DNA of 64,000 bases from Burkholderia sp. Bp8963. Its GTDB lineage: Bacteria; Pseudomonadota; Gammaproteobacteria; Burkholderiales; Burkholderiaceae. The stretch spans positions 62,001 to 126,000 of the forward strand of contig NZ_QTQP01000012.1 of NCBI RefSeq assembly GCF_003854275.1, in the 5' to 3' direction. The notes under the pieces are model-generated. The model was not told where the DNA came from, searched no databases, and saw only the letters and a program-made list of their open reading frames with translations. Shown in pieces: positions 51,937 to 61,965 of this stretch. Each line of letters starts with the position of its first letter. Within the stretch, counting starts at the first letter, position 1. The position numbers and the translations under genes were made by a program.

Positions 51937-52860
51937 TCAGGCCGCCGCGTGCGCGAGCGGCGCCAGCGCGAGGCGGCCGGCCAGCAGTTCCTCGGCGAAC
52001 ATCTCGGCGGTGCGCGCGGCGGCGGCCGTCATGATGTCGAGGTTGCCCGCGTATTTCGGCAGGTAGTCGCCGAGCCCTTCGACCTCGAGATAGACCGACA
52101 CGCGCCGGCCGTCGAACACGGGGCCGTTGACGAGCCGGTAGCCGGGCACGTAGCGCTGCACGTCGGCGATCATCGCGTGCACCGATTCGACGATGCGCGC
52201 CTCGTCGGGCTCGCCTTCGGTCAGGCAGTGCACGGTGTCGCGCATGATCAGCGGCGGCTCGGCCGGGTTGATCACGATGATCGCCTTGCCTTCCTTCGCA
52301 CCGCCGACCTGCGCGACGGCCGCGGCCGTGGTGCGCGTGAACTCGTCGATGTTCTTGCGCGTGCCGGGGCCGACCGAACGCGACGACACGGTCGCGACGA
52401 TCTCGCCATACGCGACCGGCTGCACGCGCGAGATCGCGCGCACCATCGGGATCGTCGCCTGGCCGCCGCACGTGACCATGTTCACGTTCATCTCGCCGCG
52501 GCCGATGTGGTCTTGAAGGTTGACGGGCGGCACGCAGTACGGGCCGATCGCGGCAGGCGTCAGGTCGATCATCAGCACGCCGAGCGCGTTGAGCTTGCGG
52601 CTGTTCTCCGCGTGCACGTATGCGCTCGTCGCGTCGAACGCGATCTGCACGCCATCGGCCTGCACGTGCGGCACGAGGCCGTCGACGCCGTCCGCGGTCG
52701 TCTTCAGGCCGAGTTCGCGAGCCCGCTTCAGGCCGTCGGATTCAGGATCGATGCCGACCATCCAGACGGGTTCGAGCACGGGGCTGCGCATCAGCTTCGC
52801 GAGCAGGTCGGTGCCGATGTTGCCGGGGCCGATCAGCGCGCAACGGATTTTCCGGGTCAT
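51937..52860 (-). CDS. dmpF: Acetaldehyde dehydrogenase (acylating)
   Basis: 307 residues. NAD site [20 protein letters not shown]; catalytic Cys in [14 protein letters not shown] (about residue 130). It converts acetaldehyde, NAD and CoA to acetyl-CoA, in complex with the aldolase DmpG. Start at 52860 ([13 protein letters not shown]). Confidence 0.95.
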   Translation of the reverse strand: MTRKIRCALIGPGNIGTDLLAKLMRSPVLEPVWMVGIDPESDGLKRARELGLKTTADGVDGLVPHVQADGVQIAFDATSAYVHAENSRKLNALGVLMIDLTPAAIGPYCVPPVNLQDHIGRGEMNVNMVTCGGQATIPMVRAISRVQPVAYGEIVATVSSRSVGPGTRKNIDEFTRTTAAAVAQVGGAKEGKAIIVINPAEPPLIMRDTVHCLTEGEPDEARIVESVHAMIADVQRYVPGYRLVNGPVFDGRRVSVYLEVEGLGDYLPKYAGNLDIMTAAAARTAEMFAEELLAGRLALAPLAHAAA

Positions 52861-52900
52861 GGGGATGTCCTTGTTTGCCAGTGAATGAGAACGGCGCCGC

Positions 52901-53683
52901 TCACGCGAACCGCACCGAACACGCGCCGATCCCGCCGATCGACACGCGGAAGTTGTCGCCGCGCCCGACGCTCGCCATCGCGGCCAGCGCGCCGGACAGG
53001 ATCACCTCGCCGGCCTTCAGCGGGATGCCGAGCCGGCCGAGCGTGTTGGCGAGCCATGCAACGGCGTTGACCGGCGAGCCGAGCGCGGCCGCGCCGGCGC
53101 CCGTGCCGATCACGTCGCCGTTCTTCTCGAGCACCATCCCGCAGGTCGCGAGATCGACGCTGCGCGTGCTCACCGCCTTGTCGCCGAGCACGAACACGCC
53201 GCACGACGCGTTGTCCGCGACGGTGTCGCCGATCCGGATCTTCCAGTCGCGGATCCGCGAATCGACGATTTCGAAGCACGGCATCACGCATTCGGTCGCG
53301 GCGAGCACCATCGCGTTCGTCACGCCGGGCCCGAGCAGGTCGCGCTTCAGCACGAACGCGATCTCGCCTTCCGCCTTCGGCTGGATCAGCGTGTCGAGCG
53401 CAATGCATTCGCCGTCGCCGTACACCATCCCCGACAGCAAGTAGCCGAAGTCCGGCTGGTACACGCCGAGCATGTCCATCACGGCCTTCGACGTGACGCC
53501 GATCTTCTTGCCGATCACGGTTTCCCCGGCGTCCAGGCGGCGCGCGACGAAGCGCTGCTGGATCCGGTAAGCGTCGTCAACCGACAAGTCCTCGTGCTGC
53601 GACGTCAGCGGCGCGATCGGCGTGCGCGACGTCATCGCGTCGTACAGCCGGTCGCCGAGCGTGGTAATCAATGTGGAATCCAT
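52901..53683 (-). CDS. dmpE: 2-oxopent-4-enoate (2-hydroxypentadienoate) hydratase
   Basis: 260 residues (a start 9 bases upstream is also possible). [49 protein letters not shown] (metal Glu pair), [20 protein letters not shown], and [20 protein letters not shown]. It adds water to 2-hydroxypenta-2,4-dienoate to give 4-hydroxy-2-oxovalerate. Paralogue of DmpH upstream in the sequence. Confidence 0.92.
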   Translation of the reverse strand: MDSTLITTLGDRLYDAMTSRTPIAPLTSQHEDLSVDDAYRIQQRFVARRLDAGETVIGKKIGVTSKAVMDMLGVYQPDFGYLLSGMVYGDGECIALDTLIQPKAEGEIAFVLKRDLLGPGVTNAMVLAATECVMPCFEIVDSRIRDWKIRIGDTVADNASCGVFVLGDKAVSTRSVDLATCGMVLEKNGDVIGTGAGAAALGSPVNAVAWLANTLGRLGIPLKAGEVILSGALAAMASVGRGDNFRVSIGGIGACSVRFA

Positions 53684-53710
53684 CGTTGTCATCCGGTCGG
53701 TAACGTGGGG

Positions 53711-55222
53711 TCAGAGCTTGATGCAGACGTTGCGGAGTTCCGTGTAGAACTCGAGCGAATGCACGCCGCCTTCGCGGCCGATGCCCGATTGCTTCGCGCC
53801 GCCGAACGCGGTGCGCAGGTCGCGCAGGAACCACGTGTTCACCCACGCGATGCCGACGTCGATCGATGCGGCCACGCGATGCGCACGCGACAGGTTGCTG
53901 GTCCAGATCGCGGTCGACAGCCCGTACGCGTTCGCATTCGCGCGGCCGATGACCTCGGCTTCGGAATCGAACGGCATCACGAGCGTGCACGGCCCGAAAA
54001 TCTCGTCGCGGGCGATCGGCGTATCGTCGCCGAGGCCCGTCCAGATCGTCGGCTGCACCCATGCGCCGTCGCGCAGGTCGTCCGGCATGTCGGGCACGCC
54101 GCCGCCGGTGACGACGGTCGCGCCGAGCTCGGCCGCCTGGCGGTAGTACGACAGCACCTTGTTGCGGTGCGCCTGGCTGATCAGCGGCCCGATGCCGGTC
54201 GTGGCGGCTTCCGGCCGGCCCGGCTGCAGCCGCTCCGCGCCGGCCTTCAGCGCGACGACGAAGCGCTCGAACAGCGGGCGCTCGACGTACACACGCTCGG
54301 TGCCGAGACACACCTGCCCCGCGTTCGCGAAGCACGAGCGCAGCGTGCCTTCGACGGCCGCGTCGAAGTCGCAGTCGGCGAACACGATCGCCGCGTTCTT
54401 GCCGCCCATCTCGAGGCTGACAGGGCGCGCGCCGTCGGCGGCGGCCTTCATGATCGCGGCGCCGGTGCGCGTCTCGCCCGTGAACGTGATCGCGTTCACG
54501 CCCGGGTGGGTCGTCAGGAATTCGCCGGCCGAGTCGGGGCCGAAGCCGTGCACGACGTTGTACACGCCGCGCGGCACGCCGGCCGCGTTCATCACGTCGC
54601 CGAGCAGCGCGGCCGTTTGCGGCGTTTCTTCCGACGGCTTCACGACCACCGTGTTGCCGCACGCGAGCGCGGGCCCGACCTTCCACGTCATCAGCAGCAG
54701 CGGCAGGTTCCACGGACAGATCACGCCGACCACGCCGACCGGCCGGCGGATCGCGTAGTTGAGCGCGCCGGCGCCGTCGGGCGTCGCCATCTCGAAGGTT
54801 TCGCCGGGCACGTTCTTCACGACGTCCGCGAACACCTTGAAGTTCGCGGCGCCGCGCGGGATGTCGAGATGGCGCGCGAGGCTCGCCGGCTTGCCGGTGT
54901 CGGCCACTTCCGCTTCGAGGAAATCGTCGAAGCGGCGCTCGATGCCGTCGGCAACCGCATACAGGATCTCGACGCGCTGCGCGACCGTCAGGCCGCCCCA
55001 CGGGCCCGACAGCGCGGCGCGCGCCGCGCGCACGGCCGCGTCGACGCCCGCGCGCCCCGCCTCGGCGACACGGGCGATCAGCGTGTTGTCGAGCGGCGAG
55101 CGCTTGTCGAACCAGCGTTCGCCGGCACGGTACTCGCCGTCGATGAAGTTGCGGACGAGCCGCACGTCCGGCTGCCCGCCGGCGGGGCCGCGGTCCGCGG
55201 CACTCGTTTCTGTGTCGTACAT
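53711..55222 (-). CDS. dmpC: 2-hydroxymuconate-semialdehyde dehydrogenase
   Basis: 503 residues of the aldehyde dehydrogenase superfamily. ICPWNLPLLLMTWKVGPALA, FTGETRTGAAIMKAAADGAR, LEMGGKNAAIVFADCDFD with the general base Glu, FANAGQVCLGTERVYV with the nucleophile Cys, and IFGPCTLVMPFDSEAEV. It oxidises the ring-cleavage semialdehyde to 2-hydroxymuconate, the oxidative branch. The ATG at 55222 has a poor ribosome-binding site. Confidence 0.95.
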   Translation of the reverse strand: MYDTETSAADRGPAGGQPDVRLVRNFIDGEYRAGERWFDKRSPLDNTLIARVAEAGRAGVDAAVRAARAALSGPWGGLTVAQRVEILYAVADGIERRFDDFLEAEVADTGKPASLARHLDIPRGAANFKVFADVVKNVPGETFEMATPDGAGALNYAIRRPVGVVGVICPWNLPLLLMTWKVGPALACGNTVVVKPSEETPQTAALLGDVMNAAGVPRGVYNVVHGFGPDSAGEFLTTHPGVNAITFTGETRTGAAIMKAAADGARPVSLEMGGKNAAIVFADCDFDAAVEGTLRSCFANAGQVCLGTERVYVERPLFERFVVALKAGAERLQPGRPEAATTGIGPLISQAHRNKVLSYYRQAAELGATVVTGGGVPDMPDDLRDGAWVQPTIWTGLGDDTPIARDEIFGPCTLVMPFDSEAEVIGRANANAYGLSTAIWTSNLSRAHRVAASIDVGIAWVNTWFLRDLRTAFGGAKQSGIGREGGVHSLEFYTELRNVCIKL

Positions 55223-55302
55223 GATGATGTCTGCCGATAGTGGATATTCAGTGATCCTGTTCAGTCGTGAAGCGGGCTCGCGTTTTCGCCGCACCTGGCA
55301 CG

Positions 55303-55761
55303 TCACGGGCCGGCGAGGCCGCCAAGGCCGACGGCAGCGAGGCCCGCTTGCGCGCAGCTTTCGTCCTGCGCTTCGCTGCCGCCCGACACGCCGATCCCGC
55401 CGATCCGCCGGCCGTCGTCGACGATCGGCAAACCGCCGCCGAACGCGACGAAGCGCGGGCGCAACACGAGCCCCTGCCGCACGGCGGCCGAGTGCTCGGC
55501 GAGCGCGTCGTGCCAGCGGCCGGTCGGCAGGCCGAAGCTCGCCGCCGTGTACGCCTTGTCGATCGCGATGTCGATCGAATGCAGCGGCGCGCCGGGCATC
55601 CGCACGAATGCGGCGAGCAGGCCGGCCGCATCGACGACCGCGACGTTGACGCGCACACCGATGCGTTCGGCGGCCTCGGCCGCCGCGTGCGCGGCGCGCG
55701 ATGCCGCGGGCCAGTCGATCACGCGCGTGTCGACGCCCGGCGTGGTTGGGTTGCAGGCCAT
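55303..55761 (-). CDS. GlcG/HbpS family heme-binding-type protein
   Basis: 152 residues. The family pattern is seen: AAEAAERIGVRVNVAVVDAA, GLLAAFVRMPGAPLHSIDIA, DKAYTAASFGLPTG, FGGGLPIVDDGRRIGGIGVSG. Such proteins occur in many aromatic operons, but their role is not settled. Lies between dmpB and dmpC, an insertion relative to the classic Pseudomonas order. Start 55761 behind AGGAG. Confidence 0.9.
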   Translation of the reverse strand: MACNPTTPGVDTRVIDWPAASRAAHAAAEAAERIGVRVNVAVVDAAGLLAAFVRMPGAPLHSIDIAIDKAYTAASFGLPTGRWHDALAEHSAAVRQGLVLRPRFVAFGGGLPIVDDGRRIGGIGVSGGSEAQDESCAQAGLAAVGLGGLAGP

Positions 55762-55782
55762 GACGCTGTGCTCCTGTGCGTT

Positions 55783-56727
55783 TCAGGTGTAGACGGTCGT
55801 GAACGCTTCGTTCAGCTCGCCGGAGTGGAAGAAGATCCCGCGCCCGAGTTCGTCCTCGGTCCACGTCGTGACCGGACGATCGGGCTGCGCGAGATAGCCG
55901 AGCCCCGCGAAGGTCTCGTTGCGGTTGCCGCTCGGATCGAAGAAGTAGATGGTCGTGCCGCGCGTGATCCCGTGCCGGGTCGGCGCAACGTCGATCTTCA
56001 CCTTGTTCTTCGCCATCACGTCGGCCGACTTCAGCACGTCGGCCCAGTCGTCGAGGAAGAACGCAATGTGATGGAGCCCGTTGCGCGGGCCGCCGACGAA
56101 CGCGATGTCATGCGGCGTCGTGCTGCGGAACATCCATGTCGCGGCCTGGATCGTGTTGCCGGGGCCGACCATTACCTGCTCGGCCAGATGGAAGTCGAGG
56201 CACGCGGCCATGAAGCGCGTGTTGTCCTCGACACGGTTCACGCCCGTCTCGGGGTTCAGCTCGCACATCAGCAGGCAATGGTCGAGCCAGTGCACGGCCG
56301 AGCCCGGGATGTCGTCTGGCCACGGATCGGGGTTCAGCGAGCCGACGGCGGTGCCGACCAGCTCCTTCTGTGCGTACAGCCGCAGCTCATGCCCGCTCGG
56401 CAGCAGGAAGCGCAACTGGCGGCCGACCGCCGGCAGCGCGCCTTCCGGCAGCATCTCGGTCGCGATGCCGTACGCCTCGATGCGCTGCTGCAGCGTGTCG
56501 AGGTCCGCGTCGTGCTCGACCTTGTACGCGGCGTGCTTGAGCCCCGCCTGGTCGGACGGGCTGAGGATCAGCGAATACTTGTCCCATTCGTCCCAGCACT
56601 TCAGGTAGACGTTGCCGGCCGCATCGCGCATCGTTTCCTGCATCCCGAGCACGCGCATGTAATGCCGCAGCGCGGCGTCCATGTCCATCACCTTCAGATT
56701 GACATGCCCAATACGCATCACACCCAT
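55783..56727 (-). CDS. dmpB: Catechol 2,3-dioxygenase
   Basis: 314 residues from the ATG at 56727 behind GAGGAGACTCACC. Two-domain extradiol dioxygenase; the C-terminal domain carries the iron ligands: His in [16 protein letters not shown], His in [12 protein letters not shown], and Glu in [14 protein letters not shown]. It opens catechol between C2 and C3 to 2-hydroxymuconate semialdehyde. Confidence 0.96.
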   Translation of the reverse strand: MGVMRIGHVNLKVMDMDAALRHYMRVLGMQETMRDAAGNVYLKCWDEWDKYSLILSPSDQAGLKHAAYKVEHDADLDTLQQRIEAYGIATEMLPEGALPAVGRQLRFLLPSGHELRLYAQKELVGTAVGSLNPDPWPDDIPGSAVHWLDHCLLMCELNPETGVNRVEDNTRFMAACLDFHLAEQVMVGPGNTIQAATWMFRSTTPHDIAFVGGPRNGLHHIAFFLDDWADVLKSADVMAKNKVKIDVAPTRHGITRGTTIYFFDPSGNRNETFAGLGYLAQPDRPVTTWTEDELGRGIFFHSGELNEAFTTVYT

Positions 56728-56744
56728 GGTGAGTCTCCTCCAGA

Positions 56745-57101
56745 TCACTTGTTGAAAACCGGCGTTGCCGGATGGGCCGCGCCGCACAGGAACGGCTTCT
56801 TCAGGCGGCCGGCCACTTCGAGTGCGACGTCGCCGTCCGGCGCGACGCGGCACGCGAGCGCGTAGCCTTCGCCCTCCTCGTCCGCGCTCACGTGCGCGCG
56901 GCTGATCGGCCCGAGCTTGCGCACCGTGCCGTGAAGCACGCGCACCTTGCAGACGCCGCAGCCGCCGTTCAGGCAGCCGACCGGGATGCCGCGCCGGCCG
57001 AGCTTTGCCATCCCGGCGAGCAGCGATTCACCGGCCGCGCACGGATAACGCTCGTCGGTCTGCACGATCGTCACGGTCGCCTTCACGCCGCGCGCGTCCA
57101 T
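56745..57101 (-). CDS. dmpQ: 2Fe-2S ferredoxin for catechol 2,3-dioxygenase reactivation
   Basis: 118 residues from the ATG at 57101. The plant-type cluster ligands are in [16 protein letters not shown] plus YALACRVAP (C-x4-C-x2-C ... C). XylT/DmpQ-type ferredoxins re-reduce the Fe of inactivated extradiol dioxygenase. It lies directly between dmpP (1 base) and dmpB, as expected. Confidence 0.93.
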   Translation of the reverse strand: MDARGVKATVTIVQTDERYPCAAGESLLAGMAKLGRRGIPVGCLNGGCGVCKVRVLHGTVRKLGPISRAHVSADEEGEGYALACRVAPDGDVALEVAGRLKKPFLCGAAHPATPVFNK

Positions 57102-57102
57102 C

Positions 57103-58167
57103 TCACACCCGCCGAAACAGCGGGCTGCGCGCCTGCTGTGCATCCGCGGCCGAGATGAACTTCTCGTGGTAGATGTCGCGCTCGAACAGGCGCCCCTGCA
57201 TCAGCGCGGTGATGCACGCGTCGATCATCGCGGGCGGCCCGCACAGGTACGCCTGCTGGCCCGAGAAGTCGCCGCCGAAATGCGCTTTCGCGACGTCGTG
57301 CACGAACCCTTGCGCGATGCCGTCGCCCGCCTGCGCCGCGCCGTCGGACAGCGCCGGCACGTACGTGAAGTTCGGATGGCGTTCGGCGAGCGCACGGAAT
57401 TCGTCGTGGTAGTAGAGCTCGCTCGCGTTGCGCTGGCCGTAGACGAGCGTGATCGGCGCGGTCGCACCACTGTCGAGCAGGTCGACGATCATCGAGCGCG
57501 GGCTCGACAGGCCCGAGCCGCCGGCCATGAAGAGCATCGGCAACCCGGCCGAGCGGCGCACGAAGAAGCGGCCGTACGGGCCCGACAGGCGCACGCGGTC
57601 GCCCGTCGCGAGCTGCTCGTGCAGGTAGCCGGTGCCGAGCCCGCCCGGCACCTGGCGCACGTTGAGCTCGATCTCGCCGGTGGCCGCGACGTCGGCCGGC
57701 GCGTTCGCGATCGAGAACGCGCGGCTCTGCCCGAGCCCGGGGATCTCGAGCTGCACGTACTGGCCGGCCTGGAAGCGGATCGGCTGCGACAGCTTCAGCC
57801 GGATCGCCTTGATGGTCGGCGTGAGCGTTTCGATATGCGTCACATCGGCCGCGAAATCCTTGACCGGGATGATCTCCGCGTCCGGATCCTCGTCGACGTC
57901 CGCCTCGATCACGGTGTCGGCCTGCAGCGTCGCGCAGCACGCGAGCGCCTTGCCCTCCTCGCGCTCGAAGTCCATCAGCGCGAACGGGTTCGCGTCGCCG
58001 ACGTCGGTCTCGCCGTCGAGCACCGCGACCTTGCAGGTGCCGCACAGGCCGTGGCAGCACGCGTGCGGGATGTAGATGCCCTGGCGCAGCGCCGCGTCGA
58101 GCATCGTCTGCCCTTCCTCGACCTCGATCGTGACGCCCAGCGGCTCAATGGTAAGTTGGTGGCTCAT
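57103..58167 (-). CDS. dmpP: Phenol hydroxylase reductase component
   Basis: 354 residues. N-terminal 2Fe-2S domain (IPHACCHGLCGTCKVAVLDG and ALACCATLQ), then an FAD-binding ferredoxin reductase domain (SRAFSIANAP) and an NAD domain (MLFMAGGSGLSSPRSMIVDL, QAYLCGPPAMIDACI). It passes electrons from NADH to the hydroxylase component. Confidence 0.96.
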   Translation of the reverse strand: MSHQLTIEPLGVTIEVEEGQTMLDAALRQGIYIPHACCHGLCGTCKVAVLDGETDVGDANPFALMDFEREEGKALACCATLQADTVIEADVDEDPDAEIIPVKDFAADVTHIETLTPTIKAIRLKLSQPIRFQAGQYVQLEIPGLGQSRAFSIANAPADVAATGEIELNVRQVPGGLGTGYLHEQLATGDRVRLSGPYGRFFVRRSAGLPMLFMAGGSGLSSPRSMIVDLLDSGATAPITLVYGQRNASELYYHDEFRALAERHPNFTYVPALSDGAAQAGDGIAQGFVHDVAKAHFGGDFSGQQAYLCGPPAMIDACITALMQGRLFERDIYHEKFISAADAQQARSPLFRRV

Positions 58168-58233
58168 GATGATGTGCTCGTCGTTCCGGAATGCCGACCG
58201 CCGAAATGCGGCCTGCGTTCGTGCAGGTGACGC

Positions 58234-58590
58234 TCAGAAGCTCGCGCCGCCGAGGCCGTCGAGGCCCGGCGTGCGGAAACTGATCAGGTCCTTGTGCCCG
58301 AGGCCGTTGCCGGCCAGGCTCTTCGATGCATCGGGCGCCCACGGCTCGCCGGACCGGAACCACTCGACGCGGCTCCAGTCGATCTTCGCGAAGTCCGGGT
58401 GGTAGCCGTATATGGGCGGCAGCACGTCGTTCGCGAGCGCGCCGAACGGCAGGTCGGGCGGCAGCGGCAGGCAGAACGGCGCGGGAAACATCAGGTGGTC
58501 TTCCCAGCACACGTACAGCAGCGGCGCCGGAAACTTCCCGACCGCGTCCTTCACCGGGAAGTCGTAGGGTTTGAGTGCAATGACGGCCAT
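58234..58590 (-). CDS. dmpO: Phenol hydroxylase subunit (DmpO)
   Basis: 118 residues from the ATG at 58590 behind GGAGACAAAC. The sequence (AVIALKPYDFPVKDAVGKFP, YVCWEDHLMFPAPFCLPLPP, FAKIDWSRVEWFRSGEPW) is that of the gamma subunit of the diiron phenol hydroxylase, part of the (LNO)2 oxygenase. Confidence 0.95.
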   Translation of the reverse strand: MAVIALKPYDFPVKDAVGKFPAPLLYVCWEDHLMFPAPFCLPLPPDLPFGALANDVLPPIYGYHPDFAKIDWSRVEWFRSGEPWAPDASKSLAGNGLGHKDLISFRTPGLDGLGGASF

Positions 58591-58643
58591 GTTTGTCTCC
58601 TGTCGACCAGCGTTCGCGCACTGGTCCCATGCAAGGTTACGTA

Positions 58644-60194
58644 TCAGTTGCTCGTCGCCTGGCCGCGCCAGGCCGCGAAGTTCTTCTGGTCTTCCGAGCC
58701 TTCGAAATCGAGGTTGTCGCGGCCCATGCCCACTTCGTAGTAGTTGAGCACCGCGGCGAGCGGATCGAAGCCTTCGGCGGTCGGATCCGCGTCCGGCCGG
58801 AAGCAGTTGCCCTGGTAGATCTGGTGCACGGGCAGCCACGCCTGCACGTACTTCTGCGGCTCGTGATCGAAGATCTCCTTGCAGTGGTCGCTGCAGAAGT
58901 GGAACTTGTTGCCGAGATAGCTCGATTCGCGCGCGCCGATCTTCGTCGGGTTGCCAGGCTCGGTGAACAGCATCGGGATCTGGCAGGTCTGGCACAGCAT
59001 CGGCAGCGTCTTCATGTAGAAGCGGTTGCCGGCCTGCGCCTGTTCGCCCCAGTGCTCGAAGCGCGGCCGGTAGTAGCGGTCGAACGAATCCGGATACTTC
59101 GCGGCCAGCCACGCCATCTCGTCGCCGGTCGGCACCCAGGTGTGGAATGCCGACGCCGCGTTGAAGCCGTAGAACGTCGACCACGCCTGGTGGCTGATGT
59201 GGTCCTTGCCCTCGCACGCGTCCTGCCAGCCCTTCGGCTCGCGGATCCCGTAGCGCGCGAGATCCCTGAACAGCGCGCCGCCGTTCTGCTCCGCGTACAT
59301 CTCCCACGACTCGCGCCAGCTCATCACGCGCTTCGGCTGCATGTAGTCCATCATCATCGCGACGAGCGTCAGCAGCCGGTAGCCGCGCCAGAACCACTTG
59401 TCGATCCAGCGCTGCACGATCGGCACGTTGCCGGGGTCCTGCTCGAGCATGAACTTGATGCACTCGATGCCGAGTGTCATATGGCGCGATTCGTCCGACT
59501 GCGCGGAGAAGCCGAACGTAACGGTCGACATGTCGCCGTTGTACGCGGCGCCCGACATGAACGGCACGAACAGCAGGTTCGTCAGCACGTATTCGAACGA
59601 GAAGCTCACCGCGGTCAGGAACTCGAACGGCCCCGACGAATACGCATCCTCGAAGAACGACTTCGGCACCGACAGGTACCAGACGCGATCGAACCAGTGG
59701 TTCGAGTGATGGAAGCCGTTGAAGAACTTGTTGTACGTCGACATCGCGTGCGTTTCGGTCTGGTAGTGCCGCAGCTCGTCGATCGACTGCATCTGGCACG
59801 CGACGCGCGCGCCCTCGCCGGTGAAATGCCGGCCGACGTGCGCGAAACCACGGTGCGCGAGGTATTCGAGCGGCGTCACGCCCTGGATGAACAGCTTCAG
59901 CGCGTTGATGTAGCGCGCGTCGGTCACGCCGAGGAACGCGTTGTTCTGCGTGAACGCGTCGATCACCGCGTACAGCTTCTTTTCCTTCTCGCCCTGGTAT
60001 TTCCAGTACGCGTCCATCGTCAGGCGGAACGGGTCGACCCACTTGTCCCAATCGTGGATCCTGATCCCCTCGTAGCGGTCGTACGGGAAGACCTTGTCCA
60101 TCGGCTGATAGGTCGTCTCCCAGCCGAGGCCGCGCGTCATTGCCGCGTAGCGGTCCTTCAGGCCGAGTTTTTTCTTGAGCGTTGGCGTGTCCAT
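58644..60194 (-). CDS. dmpN: Phenol hydroxylase large (diiron) subunit
   Basis: 516 residues. Two diiron motifs are visible: MQSIDELRHYQTETHA (ExxH type) and SAQSDESRHMTLGIECIKF, plus the N-terminal ligand in HVGRHFTGEGARVACQMQ. A zinc/metal motif CQTCQIPMLF and FCSDHCKEIFDHEPQKY is near the C-terminus. It hydroxylates phenol to catechol. Confidence 0.97.
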   Translation of the reverse strand: MDTPTLKKKLGLKDRYAAMTRGLGWETTYQPMDKVFPYDRYEGIRIHDWDKWVDPFRLTMDAYWKYQGEKEKKLYAVIDAFTQNNAFLGVTDARYINALKLFIQGVTPLEYLAHRGFAHVGRHFTGEGARVACQMQSIDELRHYQTETHAMSTYNKFFNGFHHSNHWFDRVWYLSVPKSFFEDAYSSGPFEFLTAVSFSFEYVLTNLLFVPFMSGAAYNGDMSTVTFGFSAQSDESRHMTLGIECIKFMLEQDPGNVPIVQRWIDKWFWRGYRLLTLVAMMMDYMQPKRVMSWRESWEMYAEQNGGALFRDLARYGIREPKGWQDACEGKDHISHQAWSTFYGFNAASAFHTWVPTGDEMAWLAAKYPDSFDRYYRPRFEHWGEQAQAGNRFYMKTLPMLCQTCQIPMLFTEPGNPTKIGARESSYLGNKFHFCSDHCKEIFDHEPQKYVQAWLPVHQIYQGNCFRPDADPTAEGFDPLAAVLNYYEVGMGRDNLDFEGSEDQKNFAAWRGQATSN

Positions 60195-60233
60195 TCGTGT
60201 CTCCGGTGTTCTCGGTTGTGCGATGCGCGGCGT

Positions 60234-60503
60234 TCAGTGCGACCAGCTCAGCGTGAACTGGTCGTCGTCCTCGTCGATGTGGCCGGACAGCGTGATCAGG
60301 TTCACCTGCAGCTGCTGCAGGTCGAAGCGCGCGCCGGTCAGTTCCTCGATCGTTTCGCGGCGGATCGTCAGCCGGTCCGGCGCGTCGATCTTCACCATCC
60401 CGGGCGACTCGACAACGACTGCGCGCGGGTTGTCCGCGACGATCGCGTCGACGATCGATCTGGACTCCTCATTTGCCTGGAAGGCGATGAATACGTTAGA
60501 CAT
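60234..60503 (-). CDS. dmpM: Phenol hydroxylase coupling/activator protein
   Basis: 89 residues from the ATG at 60503. MSNVFIAFQANEESRSIVDA, then GMVKIDAPDRLTIRRETIEE and LSGHIDEDDDQFTLSW are those of the small cofactor-less effector protein (MmoB type) that binds the oxygenase and is essential for activity. Confidence 0.95.
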   Translation of the reverse strand: MSNVFIAFQANEESRSIVDAIVADNPRAVVVESPGMVKIDAPDRLTIRRETIEELTGARFDLQQLQVNLITLSGHIDEDDDQFTLSWSH

Positions 60504-60543
60504 GCGTGTTTCCTTCGGTGACGGATGGATGTCCGGCGTCAGC

Positions 60544-61539
60544 TCAGCACGCGATGCCGAGCTTCGCGACGCGCGCATCGAACTGCTCGCGCACTTCGTC
60601 GAGCGCCGCGCGCCCGGCATCCTGCAGCGCGCGTTCGGCCACCGGCTCGAGTGCGTCGTTCGCCCGCCCGGACCAGTCGCGCGTCCAGCGTGCGAGCAGC
60701 GCGCGGTTGTCGTCGGATTCGGCGGCCATCGTCTTCACGACCGCGTCGATCCAGCGGCCCGATTCCGCGTGCCATTCGGGCATGAACGCGGTCAGCATCG
60801 CGACCGCGGAGCCGCCCGCGAGCGCGATCCGTTCGTCGACGAAGCGGTCGTACACGAGCGGATACAGCAGGCCGTCGAGCGCGAGGTTCTGCGCGACGAA
60901 CAGCTCGACCGGATCGTCGACGACGAGCGTGTCCTCGACATAGCGGCGCAGCGGCTGCCACGCGTCGTCGGCAAGCCACGCGGCCTTGGCCGTGTCGAGC
61001 ATGTCGGGCTCGGCCATCGCGAGCGCAACGCGCGTCAGGTATTGCGCGACCCCGAGGTTGTCCATCGCATGGAACATCGCGGGCGCAGTGAACGCGGTGC
61101 CGTAGCCGAGCGCGCAGATCTGCGCGTTGTTCATGTTGCCGCCCCACGCGGCGTGGCGCAGCGGCACCAGCACGTCGAGCGCATGCCGCGCGACGTCGTC
61201 GGGCATCAGCCCGATCATCCGGCGCGACTCGACGAACTCGAAATTCGCTTCCATCGTGTCCTGCTGGCGCGCGCGGGTGGTCGCCCACGACGCGTAGTAG
61301 AACTGGCGCGGATCCTTCAGCGCATACCAGCTCGCCATCCGGATCGCGGTGCGCGACGCGTCGAAGATCTCGTGATCGGGGTCCCAGGTCGGCCGGTAAT
61401 GGAAATTCGCCTGGGGCTGCGCGCCCATCATCCCTTCCTGATACCGGCTCGCCGTCCTGTCGCCGCCGATGTGCTGCGCGACGTGCGCGAAGGTGTGCCG
61501 GAGCGGCTTGATGTCGACTGTCTTCAGCTCGATGGTCAC
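60544..61539 (-). CDS. dmpL: Phenol hydroxylase beta subunit
   Basis: 331 residues. ELKTVDIKPLRHTFAHVAQH at the start, RYQEGMMGAQPQANFHYRPT, AWGGNMNNAQICALGYGTAF, and the helical fold parallel to DmpN without diiron ligands. It is the structural beta subunit of the oxygenase. Confidence 0.95.
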   Translation of the reverse strand: MTIELKTVDIKPLRHTFAHVAQHIGGDRTASRYQEGMMGAQPQANFHYRPTWDPDHEIFDASRTAIRMASWYALKDPRQFYYASWATTRARQQDTMEANFEFVESRRMIGLMPDDVARHALDVLVPLRHAAWGGNMNNAQICALGYGTAFTAPAMFHAMDNLGVAQYLTRVALAMAEPDMLDTAKAAWLADDAWQPLRRYVEDTLVVDDPVELFVAQNLALDGLLYPLVYDRFVDERIALAGGSAVAMLTAFMPEWHAESGRWIDAVVKTMAAESDDNRALLARWTRDWSGRANDALEPVAERALQDAGRAALDEVREQFDARVAKLGIAC

Positions 61540-61555
61540 TTCTTGCTCCTCAAGG

Positions 61556-61768
61556 TCATGGGTTCGCTTCGTCGTCCAGCCGCGTCACGCGCTGTTCGGC
61601 GCAGAACGCATCGAAAGCGGCACGGGGCAACATCAGCTCGACGAGCAGGTCCGGCGCGCCGCCGACCGACAACTCGAATTCGACGAATCCGCGGCCGTTG
61701 GTGCCGGTGACCCGCACACACTTGCGGCCCGGGTCGAGCGGGGGGTGATCGGTTGTGATGTGATCCAT
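61556..61768 (-). CDS. dmpK: Phenol hydroxylase assembly protein
   Basis: 70 residues from the ATG at 61768; a start 18 bases upstream (61786) is also possible. The sequence (DPGRKCVRVTGTNGRGFVEF, LVELMLPRAAFDAFCAEQRV) is of DmpK type, needed for iron loading of the oxygenase in Pseudomonas. First gene of the operon, about 20 bases from the inferred transcription start. Confidence 0.92.
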   Translation of the reverse strand: MDHITTDHPPLDPGRKCVRVTGTNGRGFVEFELSVGGAPDLLVELMLPRAAFDAFCAEQRVTRLDDEANP

Positions 61769-61799
61769 GATCGGTGTCGCCTCCATGCCCGGACTTCAA

Positions 61800-61817
61800 T
61801 GCAGCAACCGTGCCACG
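61800..61817 (-). promoter_or_regulatory. Sigma-54 promoter of the dmp operon
   Basis: On the minus strand CGTGGCACGGTTGCTGCA has GG (61814-61813) and GC (61802-61801) separated by 10 bases; the -24 box TGGCACG is a perfect consensus match. Start of transcription is expected near 61789, just before dmpK. Confidence 0.85.
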
Positions 61818-61965
61818 TCCGTGGTGCCCACCGAAAAATCTCGATAATTCAGGGAAAGCCCTGACACAAAATTCGAATTCGCCACGCACAATACCGGTTA
61901 ACCAGAATCCGGACCGCCCGCGAATGCACGCGCCAAACCCTTGATCTGACGAGCGCTTTCATCAT

